This document shows, one piece after another, positions 1 to 7,889 of a stretch of 64,000 nucleotides of DNA. The notes beneath the pieces are model-generated. The model made no database searches. It was not told the origin of the DNA and saw nothing but the letters and a program-made list of their open reading frames with translations. The DNA lies in contig NZ_QPKI01000008.1 of NCBI RefSeq assembly GCF_003339685.1, positions 57,215 through 121,214 on the forward strand, given 5' to 3'. Every line of letters begins with the position of its first letter. The stretch's first letter is position 1. Position numbers and translations under genes: made by a program. Source of the stretch: Halomonas sp. DQ26W. Its GTDB lineage: Bacteria; Pseudomonadota; Gammaproteobacteria; Pseudomonadales; Halomonadaceae.

Positions 1-1205
1 CCGCTTGGAGCAGTGGGCAGGTTATCTACTACGTTGACAAGGCCGCGCATTACCCAGAGACCGATGACCGGTCCCGGTAGCAACCACCACACCACCCAGG
101 TTTCCTGCAGGCTCCATAGAGTAGTGGTTAGAGAGATGGCGGGAATGGTCAAGGCAAAACCCACCGCATTCATCACCGCCAGGGTCGAGCCGACGCGCTC
201 GCGCGGTGCTGTGGCGGCGGCCAGTGCGGAGAACTGCGGCGAATCGGCAATCACCGTCAGCCCCCAGAAAGCTAGCAGGGCAAGTAGAACTTCCGGCGGC
301 GCCCAGGCCAACAGCGGATAGATCAGGCAGATCGTACCTGAGGCCGTCAGTGTCCACCGCGCCACCCACAGACTGCCGAGGCGCCGGCTCAGCAGGCCGC
401 CCACGACACATCCCAACAGGCCTATCGCAATGATGCCGAAGGAGAGCCAGGCCACCAGATCAGTAGAGGCCGACAGTCGCCCTATTTCCCGATAGACAAG
501 GAAAGGCGTGAGCATCCAGAAGGCATATAGCTCCCAGCAGTGCCCGAAATACCCACCGGCCACGGCACGAAAGCGCCTTTGGCTCAGTGTGGTCAGGCCT
601 TCAGCCAGGCTCACCTTGCCGGTGGGCGGCGGCAGGTGAGGGCCGTCGCCCAGTGCATGAATCATGGCGCCGCCGAGTAGCGCCAACAACGAGGCGCCCA
701 GCAGCGGCCACTCCCACGGCATACCCAGGGTGCTTCCACGCAGCAGGTGGGGCAGGGCGGTACCCAGGGTGAGCATGCCCACCAGCCAGGCGAGTGCCGC
801 TCCAGTGTGCTTGGGCGTCCAGCCGATCACTAGCTTCATGCCCAGCGGGTAGATGCCGGCCAGACACAACCCGGTGGCGAAGCGTAATAAGACTGCCAAC
901 GGGAACTGCGCTGCGACCAGTACGAAGCCGGCATTGACCAGTGCCCCTGCCAGGCAGGAGACAGCAAAGATACGGCTGGCGCGGAAGCGGTCGGCCAGGC
1001 CGGTGGTGGCAATGAACAGCGTGCCGCAGATGAAGCCCGCCTGTACGGCAAGGGTGAGGCGGCCCAGGTCGACCTCGGAGAAACCCAGATCGCGGGATAG
1101 CGAAAGGCCAACGCCGTTGACGCTGAACCACAGCGAGGTGCCGCAGAGTTGGGCCAGCACGATGATGGCCAGCGGATGGCGCTGCCAGAGGCTGTTGTTA
1201 TTCAT
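1..1205 (-). CDS. MFS transporter, C-terminus cut by window edge
   Basis: The reading frame stays open from the ATG at 1205 down to base 1, about 401 codons, so the 3' end lies outside the window. It reads as a polytopic membrane protein with roughly twelve hydrophobic segments. It begins MNNNSLWQRHPLAIIVLAQL, followed by GTSLWFSVNG, and carries an ADRFRASR loop after the second helix, as expected for the major facilitator superfamily. It follows the Usp gene on the same strand with about 100 bp between them, at the end of the arsenic cluster, so a role in metalloid or organic anion export is plausible. The substrate cannot be read from the sequence. It could equally be an unrelated sugar or drug exporter. 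Confidence 0.8.
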   Translation of the reverse strand, partial: MNNNSLWQRHPLAIIVLAQLCGTSLWFSVNGVGLSLSRDLGFSEVDLGRLTLAVQAGFICGTLFIATTGLADRFRASRIFAVSCLAGALVNAGFVLVAAQFPLAVLLRFATGLCLAGIYPLGMKLVIGWTPKHTGAALAWLVGMLTLGTALPHLLRGSTLGMPWEWPLLGASLLALLGGAMIHALGDGPHLPPPTGKVSLAEGLTTLSQRRFRAVAGGYFGHCWELYAFWMLTPFLVYREIGRLSASTDLVAWLSFGIIAIGLLGCVVGGLLSRRLGSLWVARWTLTASGTICLIYPLLAWAPPEVLLALLAFWGLTVIADSPQFSALAAATAPRERVGSTLAVMNAVGFALTIPAISLTTTLWSLQETWVVWWLLPGPVIGLWVMRGLVNVVDNLPTAPS

Positions 1206-1302
1206 TGCCTGATCGTCACCCCGGTGGGGCGATAAGGCAAGTGACTACGATGTTCTCAGCTCTTTGGCACGCTCAAGGTGTGTTGCCCACTTGCTGCAAT
1301 TC

Positions 1303-2100
1303 TCATGGCACGAGAAGAACCGGGCAGTTAGCACCCCGGGCAATGGCCTCGGCGGTGCTGCCGAGCAGGAACTCCTGGATTCGGTTGCGCCCGCGCTTGC
1401 CGATCACGATCAAGTCGGCTTTTTCGCGCTTGGCCTCCTCGGCGATGGCACGCCGTGGGTCACCGTCCAGTACTCGAGTCTCGAGCCCCTCGATACGTTC
1501 GGCGATGCTGTCCAGGTGGCGCTGGGCATCGGCGATTTCCCGCTCGCAGCAGCCCTCGGAGGCACAGCTTGCGGTCACCGCCATACGGCGCTGGAATCGC
1601 GGAGCGATTGTCACGGCCAGGGCCTCGGCACCGCCCACTGCGTCTGAGCCGTCGGTGGCCAGCATCAGCAGGCGGGAGTCGGCGCCAACCAGCGAGTCTG
1701 CCACCGGCTCCAGCCACAGCGGCTGCCGGGTCAGGCGGGCGGCATCCAGGGCCGTGCTGCCGAGGAAGAACTCGTGCAGGCGGTTGTGGCCGCGACAGCC
1801 CATCAGCAGCAGGTCGGCGCCCAGTTCGTCGGCGGCCTCGGTCAATACGGCACCGGGCTCGCCGCTGCGCACCTCTGTGTCGATGGTCAGACCCGGGGCG
1901 GCGAGCTCGGCGGCAAGCTCTGAAAGCTTCGCCTGGTAGTGGGGGCGATGAGTCTCCTCGGGAGTGGCGGGATAGCGCGAGCTGAGCACGTATACCAGCG
2001 TCACCCGCTCGGTGCCCCAGGCGGTCAGTGCCTTCAACCGCTCTTGCAGCAGCGGCCAGGCGGGGGAGAAGTCCACGGCGACCAGGATGTGCTTGAACAT
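1303..2100 (-). CDS. Tandem-domain universal stress protein (UspA family)
   Basis: A 265-residue cytoplasmic protein made of two Usp domains. It starts MFKHILVAVDFSPAW, and the second half repeats the fold. Both halves carry the ATP-binding pattern G-x2-G-x9-G-S/T: GCRGHNRLHEFFLGS near residues 100-115 and GKRGRNRIQEFLLGST near 235-250. I chose the ATG at 2100 because AAGGAAG precedes it and the protein then begins at the first strand. A longer in-frame start at 2142 adds only an unlikely leader. It lies 72 bp after arsA on the same strand. Usp genes do occur in arsenic clusters, where their exact job is not established. Confidence 0.9.
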   Translation of the reverse strand: MFKHILVAVDFSPAWPLLQERLKALTAWGTERVTLVYVLSSRYPATPEETHRPHYQAKLSELAAELAAPGLTIDTEVRSGEPGAVLTEAADELGADLLLMGCRGHNRLHEFFLGSTALDAARLTRQPLWLEPVADSLVGADSRLLMLATDGSDAVGGAEALAVTIAPRFQRRMAVTASCASEGCCEREIADAQRHLDSIAERIEGLETRVLDGDPRRAIAEEAKREKADLIVIGKRGRNRIQEFLLGSTAEAIARGANCPVLLVP

Positions 2101-2172
2101 GGCGGCTTCCTTTCTTGTCTGTGGGGTGTCACCAATCGTCAACGATCGATCAGCGGTACGACTCGAGGTGAA

Positions 2173-3999
2173 TCATTCGGTGGAGCCTGTAGCGGCTTTC
2201 TCGGTGGTTGCCTGTGCATTCTGGGCACGCGAGGCTACGTGGCCTGCCAGCGCCATCAGCCGTTCGGGGCCTACGGGTTCCTCCCTGAGCAGGGGAACGA
2301 GCGCATAGCGTTTGGCGTGACGCGTGGCGACCTGCTTGATCTGATTGAGCTCATGGCGGGCACGTTGTAACAGCAAGGGAGATCCAGGACGGCTGGCAGC
2401 GACGCTGTTATTGATGACCCAGGCCCAGGGCTCGATGTTGGCACGCCGCAGGTCATTCTGAAGGTTGGCCGCTTCGAGTACCGGTGTCGTCTCGGCCAGC
2501 GTGACCAGCAATACCTTGGTCTGCTTGGGGTCCTGAAGCTGCATCATCGGCGTGGAGAAGTGCATGCCGCTATTGCCCAGCTGGCGCGCGATCTCGCGAT
2601 GGTAGGCGCCTGTGGCGTCGAGCAGCAGCAGGGTGTGACCCGTGGGCGCCGTATCCATAACTACGAACTTCTTGCTCGCCTCGCGAATGGTGCGAGAGAA
2701 CGCCTGGAAAACGGCGATCTCCTCGGTGCAGGGGGAGCGCAGATCTTCCTCCAGTAAAGCCAGACCCTCCTCATCCAGCCCTGCGCCCTTGGTGGCAAGA
2801 ACGTGCTGGCGATAGCGCTCGGTTTCGGCGTGGGGGTCGATCCGGCCAACCGACAGGTTAGGTAGGGCGCCATCCAGGGTTTCGGTCAGATGGGCGGCGG
2901 GATCGGAGGTTGTCAGATGAACTGGTAGGCCGCGCTGGGCCAATTCGACGGCAACGGCTGCCGCGAGGGTCGTTTTGCCCACGCCCCCCTTGCCCATCAG
3001 CATTACCAGCCCATGGCCATCTGCGGCGATCTTATCCACTAGGCGGGAAAGGGGTGCCGGTGCGACCTCGAGCAATGCCTCCTCGGGACTAAGCGACTGC
3101 TGGGCCTCGGCTGGGCTATCGGACAGCATTTTGCGCAGGGCATCGAGTCCGACCAGATTGAAGGGCTTGAGGGGCAGTTGGTCGCAGGGCAGGGCTTCCA
3201 GCACGCCAGGTATGCCGGCCAGCGCGGCGGTTTCGCGTTCATGGATGGCGGCCGCCAGCGGGTCCTGCTGTGCCTCATATTCCGGCAAAAGGCCATTGAT
3301 GACCAGGTATTGCTGTGACAGGCCCAGGGTCGCGAACTCTTCCTGGGTACGAGCGACTTCACGTAGGGTCGATTGTTGCGGCCGGGCAACGAGTACCAGC
3401 CGCGTGCGCTGTGGATTGGCCAGGGCGTCGACGGCGGCCTTGTACTGGTTGCGCTGTTTTTCCAGGCCGGCCAACGGCCCGAGACAGGAGGCGTCACCCT
3501 TGCCGGCTTCCAGGAAACCGCTCCAGGCACCGGGGAGCTGCAGCAGACGAATGGTGTGCCCGGTGGGCGCCGTATCGAAGAGGACATGGTCAAAATCTCC
3601 CGTTAGAGGCGCATCGGTCAACAGGGCGGTGAATTCGTCGAAGGCGGCAATTTCGGTGGTACAGGCCCCCGAGAGCGACTCCTCGATGCCTTTCACAACG
3701 TCGTCAGGCAACACCCCGCGTACCGGTTCGACCAGGCGGTCGCGGTAGGCCTGGGCGGCAGCCTGGGGGTCAATCTCCAGCGCAGACAGGCGGGGCACGT
3801 CAGGAATCGCTGTGAACCGATTGCCGATGGTGGCTCCGAACACGTGGCCGACGTTGGAGGCGGGATCGGTACTGACCAGAAGGACGCGCTGGCCTTCGTC
3901 GGCAAGCCGAATGGCCGCGGCGCAGGCGAGGGATGTCTTGCCCACGCCGCCCTTGCCGGTGAAGAAAAAGAAGCGAGGTGGCTGTTCCAGAAATAGCAT
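2173..3999 (-). CDS. arsA: Arsenite-translocating ATPase ArsA
   Basis: A 608-residue two-domain ATPase that energises arsenite/antimonite efflux when paired with a membrane exporter. Each half has a deviant Walker A GKGGVGKT (residues 15-22 and near 335) and the ArsA signature DTAPTGHT. The metal-site cysteines known from plasmid R773 ArsA (113, 172, 422) have clear counterparts: SGACTTEIAAF, GDASCLGP and SPCTEEIAVF. Length matches full bacterial ArsA. GGAGG lies about 9 nt before the ATG at 3999. It follows arsD closely and shares its strand, so ArsD probably hands arsenite to it. Pairing of ArsA with an ACR3 exporter, rather than ArsB, is implied by the gene set. Confidence 0.97.
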   Translation of the reverse strand: MLFLEQPPRFFFFTGKGGVGKTSLACAAAIRLADEGQRVLLVSTDPASNVGHVFGATIGNRFTAIPDVPRLSALEIDPQAAAQAYRDRLVEPVRGVLPDDVVKGIEESLSGACTTEIAAFDEFTALLTDAPLTGDFDHVLFDTAPTGHTIRLLQLPGAWSGFLEAGKGDASCLGPLAGLEKQRNQYKAAVDALANPQRTRLVLVARPQQSTLREVARTQEEFATLGLSQQYLVINGLLPEYEAQQDPLAAAIHERETAALAGIPGVLEALPCDQLPLKPFNLVGLDALRKMLSDSPAEAQQSLSPEEALLEVAPAPLSRLVDKIAADGHGLVMLMGKGGVGKTTLAAAVAVELAQRGLPVHLTTSDPAAHLTETLDGALPNLSVGRIDPHAETERYRQHVLATKGAGLDEEGLALLEEDLRSPCTEEIAVFQAFSRTIREASKKFVVMDTAPTGHTLLLLDATGAYHREIARQLGNSGMHFSTPMMQLQDPKQTKVLLVTLAETTPVLEAANLQNDLRRANIEPWAWVINNSVAASRPGSPLLLQRARHELNQIKQVATRHAKRYALVPLLREEPVGPERLMALAGHVASRAQNAQATTEKAATGSTE

Positions 4000-4023
4000 G
4001 ATGGATCGATCCTCCGGGGTAAG

Positions 4024-4383
4024 CTAGCAGCGATTTCCCGCACAGCAGCCTGGGTTGGTCGCCGGCTGCTCTGAAGACTCGGTAACCCCTGCCCATCGAC
4101 TCAGTTCGCCCCGATTCGGGTAGCGTCCCGCCAGGGCGATTTGACCATCGACCAGGATCAGCGGCAGTGCCTCCTGTCCCGAACGGGCGAGAAAATCTTT
4201 CACCACGACATGGCTCGCAAATGCCATGGGGTCCCTGGCCAGGTTGAAGCGTTTGATGGGTATCCCGTTATGTTTGGCCCACTCCATGTCGGCGGAAAAA
4301 GCGACCAGGGCCTGATCGACATCCACGCCGCACACGCCGGAGCTGCAGCACAGACTGGGATCGAAAACTTGAATATTCTTCAT
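4024..4383 (-). CDS. arsD: Arsenical metallochaperone ArsD
   Basis: A 119-residue protein that binds As(III) and delivers it to ArsA. With the ATG at 4383, the essential cysteines fall at 12, 13 and 18 (LCCSSGVC), the same numbering as R773 ArsD, which supports this start over the GTG at 4386. The C-terminus has a further GCCAGNRC, like the extra vicinal Cys pairs of longer ArsD proteins. The start overlaps the stop of the upstream Cys-Cys gene (TGATG), indicating translational coupling. ArsD is also a weak repressor in some systems. Whether it regulates here cannot be seen. Confidence 0.95.
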   Translation of the reverse strand: MKNIQVFDPSLCCSSGVCGVDVDQALVAFSADMEWAKHNGIPIKRFNLARDPMAFASHVVVKDFLARSGQEALPLILVDGQIALAGRYPNRGELSRWAGVTESSEQPATNPGCCAGNRC

Positions 4384-4682
4384 CACTTTGACTCCTTGAA
4401 GCGAGTAGGCGAGGCGCCATCGACGAACAGCGATCTGAAGCCCAGGAAACCCTCGACATCGAGGATGAGTGTCTCGTCGACCAGTGTCGGCTCGACATAC
4501 AACACCACTTTCCCCGTCTCGATCTTCGTATAGATCGACGGTTCATCGGGCCGGCGCGCCTCTGCAACGACAATGTCTGCGCCACCACCGCAGCAGCCGT
4601 AGCGGGGTGATAGTCGCACCGTGGCCACATCCCCTTTCCTGTGCAGCCACTCACGAGCTCGGGCTGTGACCTCGATGGTCAT
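4383..4682 (-). CDS. Small HesB/IscA-like protein with Cys-Cys motif
   Basis: A 99-residue protein starting MTIEVTARAREWLHRKG with a central RYGCCGGGADIVV segment. The all-beta spacing around it, and a second half ending FLGFRSLFVDG, recall the HesB/IscA fold but without the usual three iron-sulphur cysteines. I believe it belongs to the family called CC/Se motif (seleno)protein, in which one cysteine can be selenocysteine. That assignment is from memory. It sits between acr3 (4-bp gap) and arsD (overlapping), so it is clearly part of the ars operon. A vicinal Cys pair would suit As(III) binding or redox work, but the function is unknown. Confidence 0.8.
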   Translation of the reverse strand: MTIEVTARAREWLHRKGDVATVRLSPRYGCCGGGADIVVAEARRPDEPSIYTKIETGKVVLYVEPTLVDETLILDVEGFLGFRSLFVDGASPTRFKESK

Positions 4683-4685
4683 GGT

Positions 4686-5786
4686 TCAGCCTTTAGCCTC
4701 GGCGGCAGCCGGAGCGTCCGCCGTTGGGAAGTGATGCCGGGTCTTGTTGGCGATGCGTACCAAGGCGAGCATCAGCGGCACCTCAACCAGCACCCCCACC
4801 ACCGTGGCCAGAGCGGCGCCGGACTGCAGGCCGAACAAGGCGATGGCGGCGGCCACGGCCAGCTCGAAGAAGTTGCTGGCGCCGATCATCGCCCCAGGGG
4901 CCGCGACGTTGTGGGGTACCTTCCACGCCTTGGCCCAGCCGTAGGCGATGAAGAAGATCAGCACCGTCTGGATGATCAGCGGGATGGCGATCAGCACGAT
5001 ATGAAGCGGGTTGGCGATGATCACGTCTCCCTGGAAGGCAAACAGCAGTATCAGGGTGATGATCAGCCCGATCGGGGTGACCGGCGCCAGGCGCTTCATG
5101 AAGACATTGTCGAACCACTCGATGCCGCGCCGCTTGATGACGGCTTGTCGGGTTAGGTAGCCGGCGCCAAGCGGGATGACGATGTAGAGCACCACCGACA
5201 GGATGACCGTGTCCCAGGGCACCTGGATGTTCGACACGCCGAGCAGGAAGACCACGATGGGCGCGAAGGCGAACAGCATGATCAGGTCGTTGACTGCCAC
5301 CTGCACCAATGTATAGGCGGCGTCGCCGCGGGTCAGGTAGCTCCAGACGAAGACCATGGCGGTACAGGGCGCGGCGCCCAGCAGGATGGCCCCGGCCAGG
5401 TATTCACTAGCGCGGTCTGCGGGTATCAGCGGGGCGAATACCACCATCAGGAAGAACCAGGCGATGGCGAACATGGTGAATGGCTTGATCAGCCAGTTCA
5501 CCGAGGTGGTGATGATCAGCCCCTTGGGCTGGCGGCGCACGCCGAGGATCGAGGTGAAGTCGATCTGAAGCATCATGGGAAAGATCATTGCCCAGATCAG
5601 GATCGCCACTGGAATGGAGACCTGGGCATATTCGAAGCGGGACAGGGCCTCGGGGACCGCCGGGGCGAATTGGCCGAGCAGGATGCCAGCGACGATGGCC
5701 AGCGCCACCCAGAGCGAAAGGAAGCGTTCAAACAGCCCCATGCCCTCGGAGACGCTGGGTGCCTGGGATTCCTGACGTATGGTCAT
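4686..5786 (-). CDS. acr3: ACR3-family arsenite efflux permease
   Basis: A 366-residue inner-membrane exporter with about ten transmembrane helices. It moves arsenite out using the proton motive force, alone or energised by ArsA. The ACR3 hallmark cysteine lies in [13 protein letters not shown], and [19 protein letters not shown] is typical of the family. AAGGAGG precedes the ATG at 5786. The start overlaps the stop of a 31-codon ORF (ATGA), and arsC lies just upstream of that. It is named acr3 here; many annotations call it arsB, although it is unrelated to E. coli ArsB. Confidence 0.95.
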   Translation of the reverse strand: MTIRQESQAPSVSEGMGLFERFLSLWVALAIVAGILLGQFAPAVPEALSRFEYAQVSIPVAILIWAMIFPMMLQIDFTSILGVRRQPKGLIITTSVNWLIKPFTMFAIAWFFLMVVFAPLIPADRASEYLAGAILLGAAPCTAMVFVWSYLTRGDAAYTLVQVAVNDLIMLFAFAPIVVFLLGVSNIQVPWDTVILSVVLYIVIPLGAGYLTRQAVIKRRGIEWFDNVFMKRLAPVTPIGLIITLILLFAFQGDVIIANPLHIVLIAIPLIIQTVLIFFIAYGWAKAWKVPHNVAAPGAMIGASNFFELAVAAAIALFGLQSGAALATVVGVLVEVPLMLALVRIANKTRHHFPTADAPAAAEAKG

Positions 5787-5878
5787 GCTCTTGCCTCCTT
5801 GCCGCTAGTGTGTCGAGTAGTGATGACGGGTAGTGTCGGTTCGAAGCCGAACATGTCCAGGAGGGATTTCCGAATCAT
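5783..5878 (-). CDS. Candidate 31-residue micro-ORF between arsC and acr3
   Basis: Too short for routine gene calling. It starts ATG at 5878, overlapping the arsC stop by ATGA, with GGAGGAG 9 nt upstream inside the arsC tail. It ends TGA at 5783, overlapping the acr3 start by ATGA, and its own last codons contain the AAGGAGG site of acr3. The product starts [12 protein letters not shown] and ends HTSGKEARA; it has no cysteine and no membrane segment. The double four-base overlap with good ribosome binding sites suggests it is translated, perhaps mainly to couple arsC and acr3 expression. I recognise no homologue. Confidence 0.5.
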   Translation of the reverse strand: MIRKSLLDMFGFEPTLPVITTRHTSGKEARA

Positions 5879-6369
5879 GTTGATTCTCCTCCGTTCTGGG
5901 AAAATGTCTGGTGGATGGCCTGCAGGGCATCCCCAAGGGCCTCAGGAGGAAGGTCATCGAGCGGCAGGGTCAGCATGGCCTCGATCCGCTGACGTAGGGC
6001 ATCGAAGCTGTGTGAAAAAGCTGCCTCGATATTTGCTTTGCTGCCCTCGACGCGGGAAGGGTCGGGCACGCCCCAGTGGGCGCGCACGGCCTTGCCGAGA
6101 AAGAGCGGGCATGCCTCGCCGGCGGCGTCATCGCAGACGGTGATCACCACATCTGGCCTCACGTCGAGATCATCCCAGGATTTGCTAGACAGCCCCCACG
6201 TGGGAATGCCTTCCTTTTCCAGCCAAATAAGTGTCAGCGGGTTGACCTCGCCGGCCGGATGGCTGCCTGCGCTCCAGGCATGGTGCCGAGTCTCGGTTAG
6301 GTAGTTGAACACGGCCTCGGCGTAGATGGAGCGGCAGGAGTTCCCGGTACATAGAAAGAGGACGTTCAT
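5875..6369 (-). CDS. arsC: Arsenate reductase, LMW-phosphatase type
   Basis: A 164-residue cytoplasmic enzyme reducing As(V) to As(III), which the downstream exporter removes. The phosphatase-like loop C-x5-R is CTGNSCR at residues 7-13. Two further cysteines, C79 and C87 in ITVCDDAAGEACPLF, match the disulphide relay of the thioredoxin-coupled ArsC class, and DPSR supplies the acid loop. The ATG at 6369 follows a GGAGA site. It is the first gene after the ars promoter at 6427-6455. The C-terminal tail beyond about residue 135 is slightly longer than in minimal family members. Confidence 0.94.
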   Translation of the reverse strand: MNVLFLCTGNSCRSIYAEAVFNYLTETRHHAWSAGSHPAGEVNPLTLIWLEKEGIPTWGLSSKSWDDLDVRPDVVITVCDDAAGEACPLFLGKAVRAHWGVPDPSRVEGSKANIEAAFSHSFDALRQRIEAMLTLPLDDLPPEALGDALQAIHQTFSQNGGEST

Positions 6370-6426
6370 GGTGTCTCCATAGAGACGAGAGAGTCGGGGT
6401 CAGGGAATGACGATGTGTTGCCATCT

Positions 6427-6455
6427 AGCATATATGGAAAAGCATATATGCTCAA
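6427..6455 (-). promoter_or_regulatory. ars operon promoter overlapping an ArsR-type operator
   Basis: On the minus strand TTGAGC (6455-6450) is followed by a 17-bp spacer and TATGCT (6432-6427). The same stretch holds two AGCATATATG elements (6427-6436 and 6441-6450); the second is part of the palindrome AGCATATATGCT. CATATATG-like dyads are typical ArsR targets, so arsenite-relieved repression is likely. arsC begins about 50 bp downstream of the predicted transcription start. Confidence 0.65.
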
Positions 6456-6528
6456 TGTTATCCTCGGACATGATCGTCACCACGCCCGATGGCGGCAAAT
6501 CGGTTTGATATGAAGCAGGTGGTCCACT

Positions 6529-7179
6529 TCAGGGCGCATTGCGCTGATCCGGGGCGCGCTGGAAAGCCGGTGAGACCCGATTTGGGTCCTGCTCTTCGCG
6601 CTGGCGGGCGGCGGCCTCGCTCCACCATTCGAGTTGGCCCAGGGTGCGTCCGAAATAGCCTGCCCAACGGTCGGCGTCGTCGAGGAACTCACCGTCTGCA
6701 TCGAGTACGTCCTGGGCATGGGGGACGTGGACCATGGCCGAGACGGGCAAACAGCCGAGCTCGGAGAGGAAGGTGCGCATCGATACGGCCGCCCGCACGC
6801 CGCCCCACTGCCCGGCGGAGTAGGTAACGATGGCGCTGGGCTTGAAGGCGAACAGCGAGCTACCGAAGTGGTTCAGCAAGTGAGACAGTGCCGGGCCCAT
6901 TGAGTGGTTGTATTCGGGGCTCACCATGACATAGCCGTCTGCTTGTTCGATCTTGCCCGCCAGATCATCCAGTGGCTGCGGCACGCTGGCCTTGCCATAG
7001 GCGAAATGTGGTTTGAAGATCTGCGGTAGCTCGATGTCTAGCGGGTCGATCAGCTCCACCGTATGGCCACCGACGCGTAGCAGTGCTACGCAGGCGCGGG
7101 CCACGCGTAGGCCAAGCCTGGCGGGCGAGGGTGGGGTACTGTCGCGAGCGGAACCCAGGAAGACCAGGAAGTGGGACAT
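6529..7179 (-). CDS. NADPH-dependent FMN reductase family flavoprotein
   Basis: A 216-residue flavodoxin-like protein. It has the FMN phosphate loop GSARDSTPPSPARLG near residue 9 and the family motif SPEYNHSMGPALSH near residue 88. Members reduce quinones, chromate or azo dyes with NAD(P)H. ArsH of arsenic clusters is a relative, but the characteristic ArsH N-terminal extension is missing, so I do not call it ArsH. AAGGAGA precedes the ATG at 7179. It lies just upstream of the ars promoter on the same strand and is divergent from fetA, so it may be transcribed separately. A role in oxidative or metalloid stress is inferred from context. Confidence 0.85.
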   Translation of the reverse strand: MSHFLVFLGSARDSTPPSPARLGLRVARACVALLRVGGHTVELIDPLDIELPQIFKPHFAYGKASVPQPLDDLAGKIEQADGYVMVSPEYNHSMGPALSHLLNHFGSSLFAFKPSAIVTYSAGQWGGVRAAVSMRTFLSELGCLPVSAMVHVPHAQDVLDADGEFLDDADRWAGYFGRTLGQLEWWSEAAARQREEQDPNRVSPAFQRAPDQRNAP

Positions 7180-7271
7180 TCGAATCTCCTTGTATTATTC
7201 ATGACATGAGCTTGCCAGCCTGTCGGGTTCGCGCCACTGTATTCACATTTTTACCCTCCAGGGAGTATGAC

Positions 7272-7889
7272 TTGTCCCTCGAACGCTTGAGTCTTGACCG
7301 TGTTGCCGTTGGCGAACTTGCCGAGGTCAGCCTTGCTGTTGCGCCCGGCGAGGTGGTTTGCCTGTCAGGCGCCAGCGGTTCGGGCAAGAGTCGCCTGCTG
7401 CGCGCCGTTGCCGATCTCGAGCCCCATGAGGGCGAGGTCTGGCTGGGAAAGCAGGCACAGTCTCAGGTTGCCGGCCACGCTTGGCGACGCCAGGTGATGT
7501 TGGTGCCGGCCGAGAGCCACTGGTGGGCGGAAACGGTAGGTGAACACTTCGTCAACAAGCCTGAAGAGACCGAGCTTGTGGCACTGGGGTTCGAGCTCGA
7601 TGCTCTGGAGTGGCAAGTAGGCCGGCTCTCCACCGGTGAGAAGCAGCGCCTGGGTCTACTGCGTGCCGTCAGCCGCGAACCTCGTGCGTTGCTGCTCGAC
7701 GAGCCTACTGCCAACTTGGATGACGCGACCCGAGACCGGGTGGAAAACTGGCTGACGTCGTGGATTGAATCGCGTGGCTGGCCAACGCTCTGGGTGGCTC
7801 ATAACCTGGAGCAGATCGCCCGAGTGGCTGATCGCCATTGGCGGGTTGAGCGGCGTCGGCTGAAAGAAGTGGTGGACGCGTGGACGTAA
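7272..7889 (+). CDS. fetA: ABC transporter ATPase, FetA/YbbL-like
   Basis: A 205-residue ATPase of a two-gene ABC system that in E. coli promotes iron export (FetAB). Walker A is GASGSGKS (residues 33-40), the signature is LSTGEKQR, Walker B is ALLLDEPT, and the switch histidine is in VAHN. I propose the TTG at 7272, which has AGGGAG 6-7 nt upstream and puts Walker A at the same distance as in E. coli FetA. An ATG at 7206 would add 22 residues and has no clear ribosome binding site. The stop overlaps the fetB start by 10 bases. The substrate is not evident from sequence. Confidence 0.85.
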   Translation: MSLERLSLDRVAVGELAEVSLAVAPGEVVCLSGASGSGKSRLLRAVADLEPHEGEVWLGKQAQSQVAGHAWRRQVMLVPAESHWWAETVGEHFVNKPEETELVALGFELDALEWQVGRLSTGEKQRLGLLRAVSREPRALLLDEPTANLDDATRDRVENWLTSWIESRGWPTLWVAHNLEQIARVADRHWRVERRRLKEVVDAWT

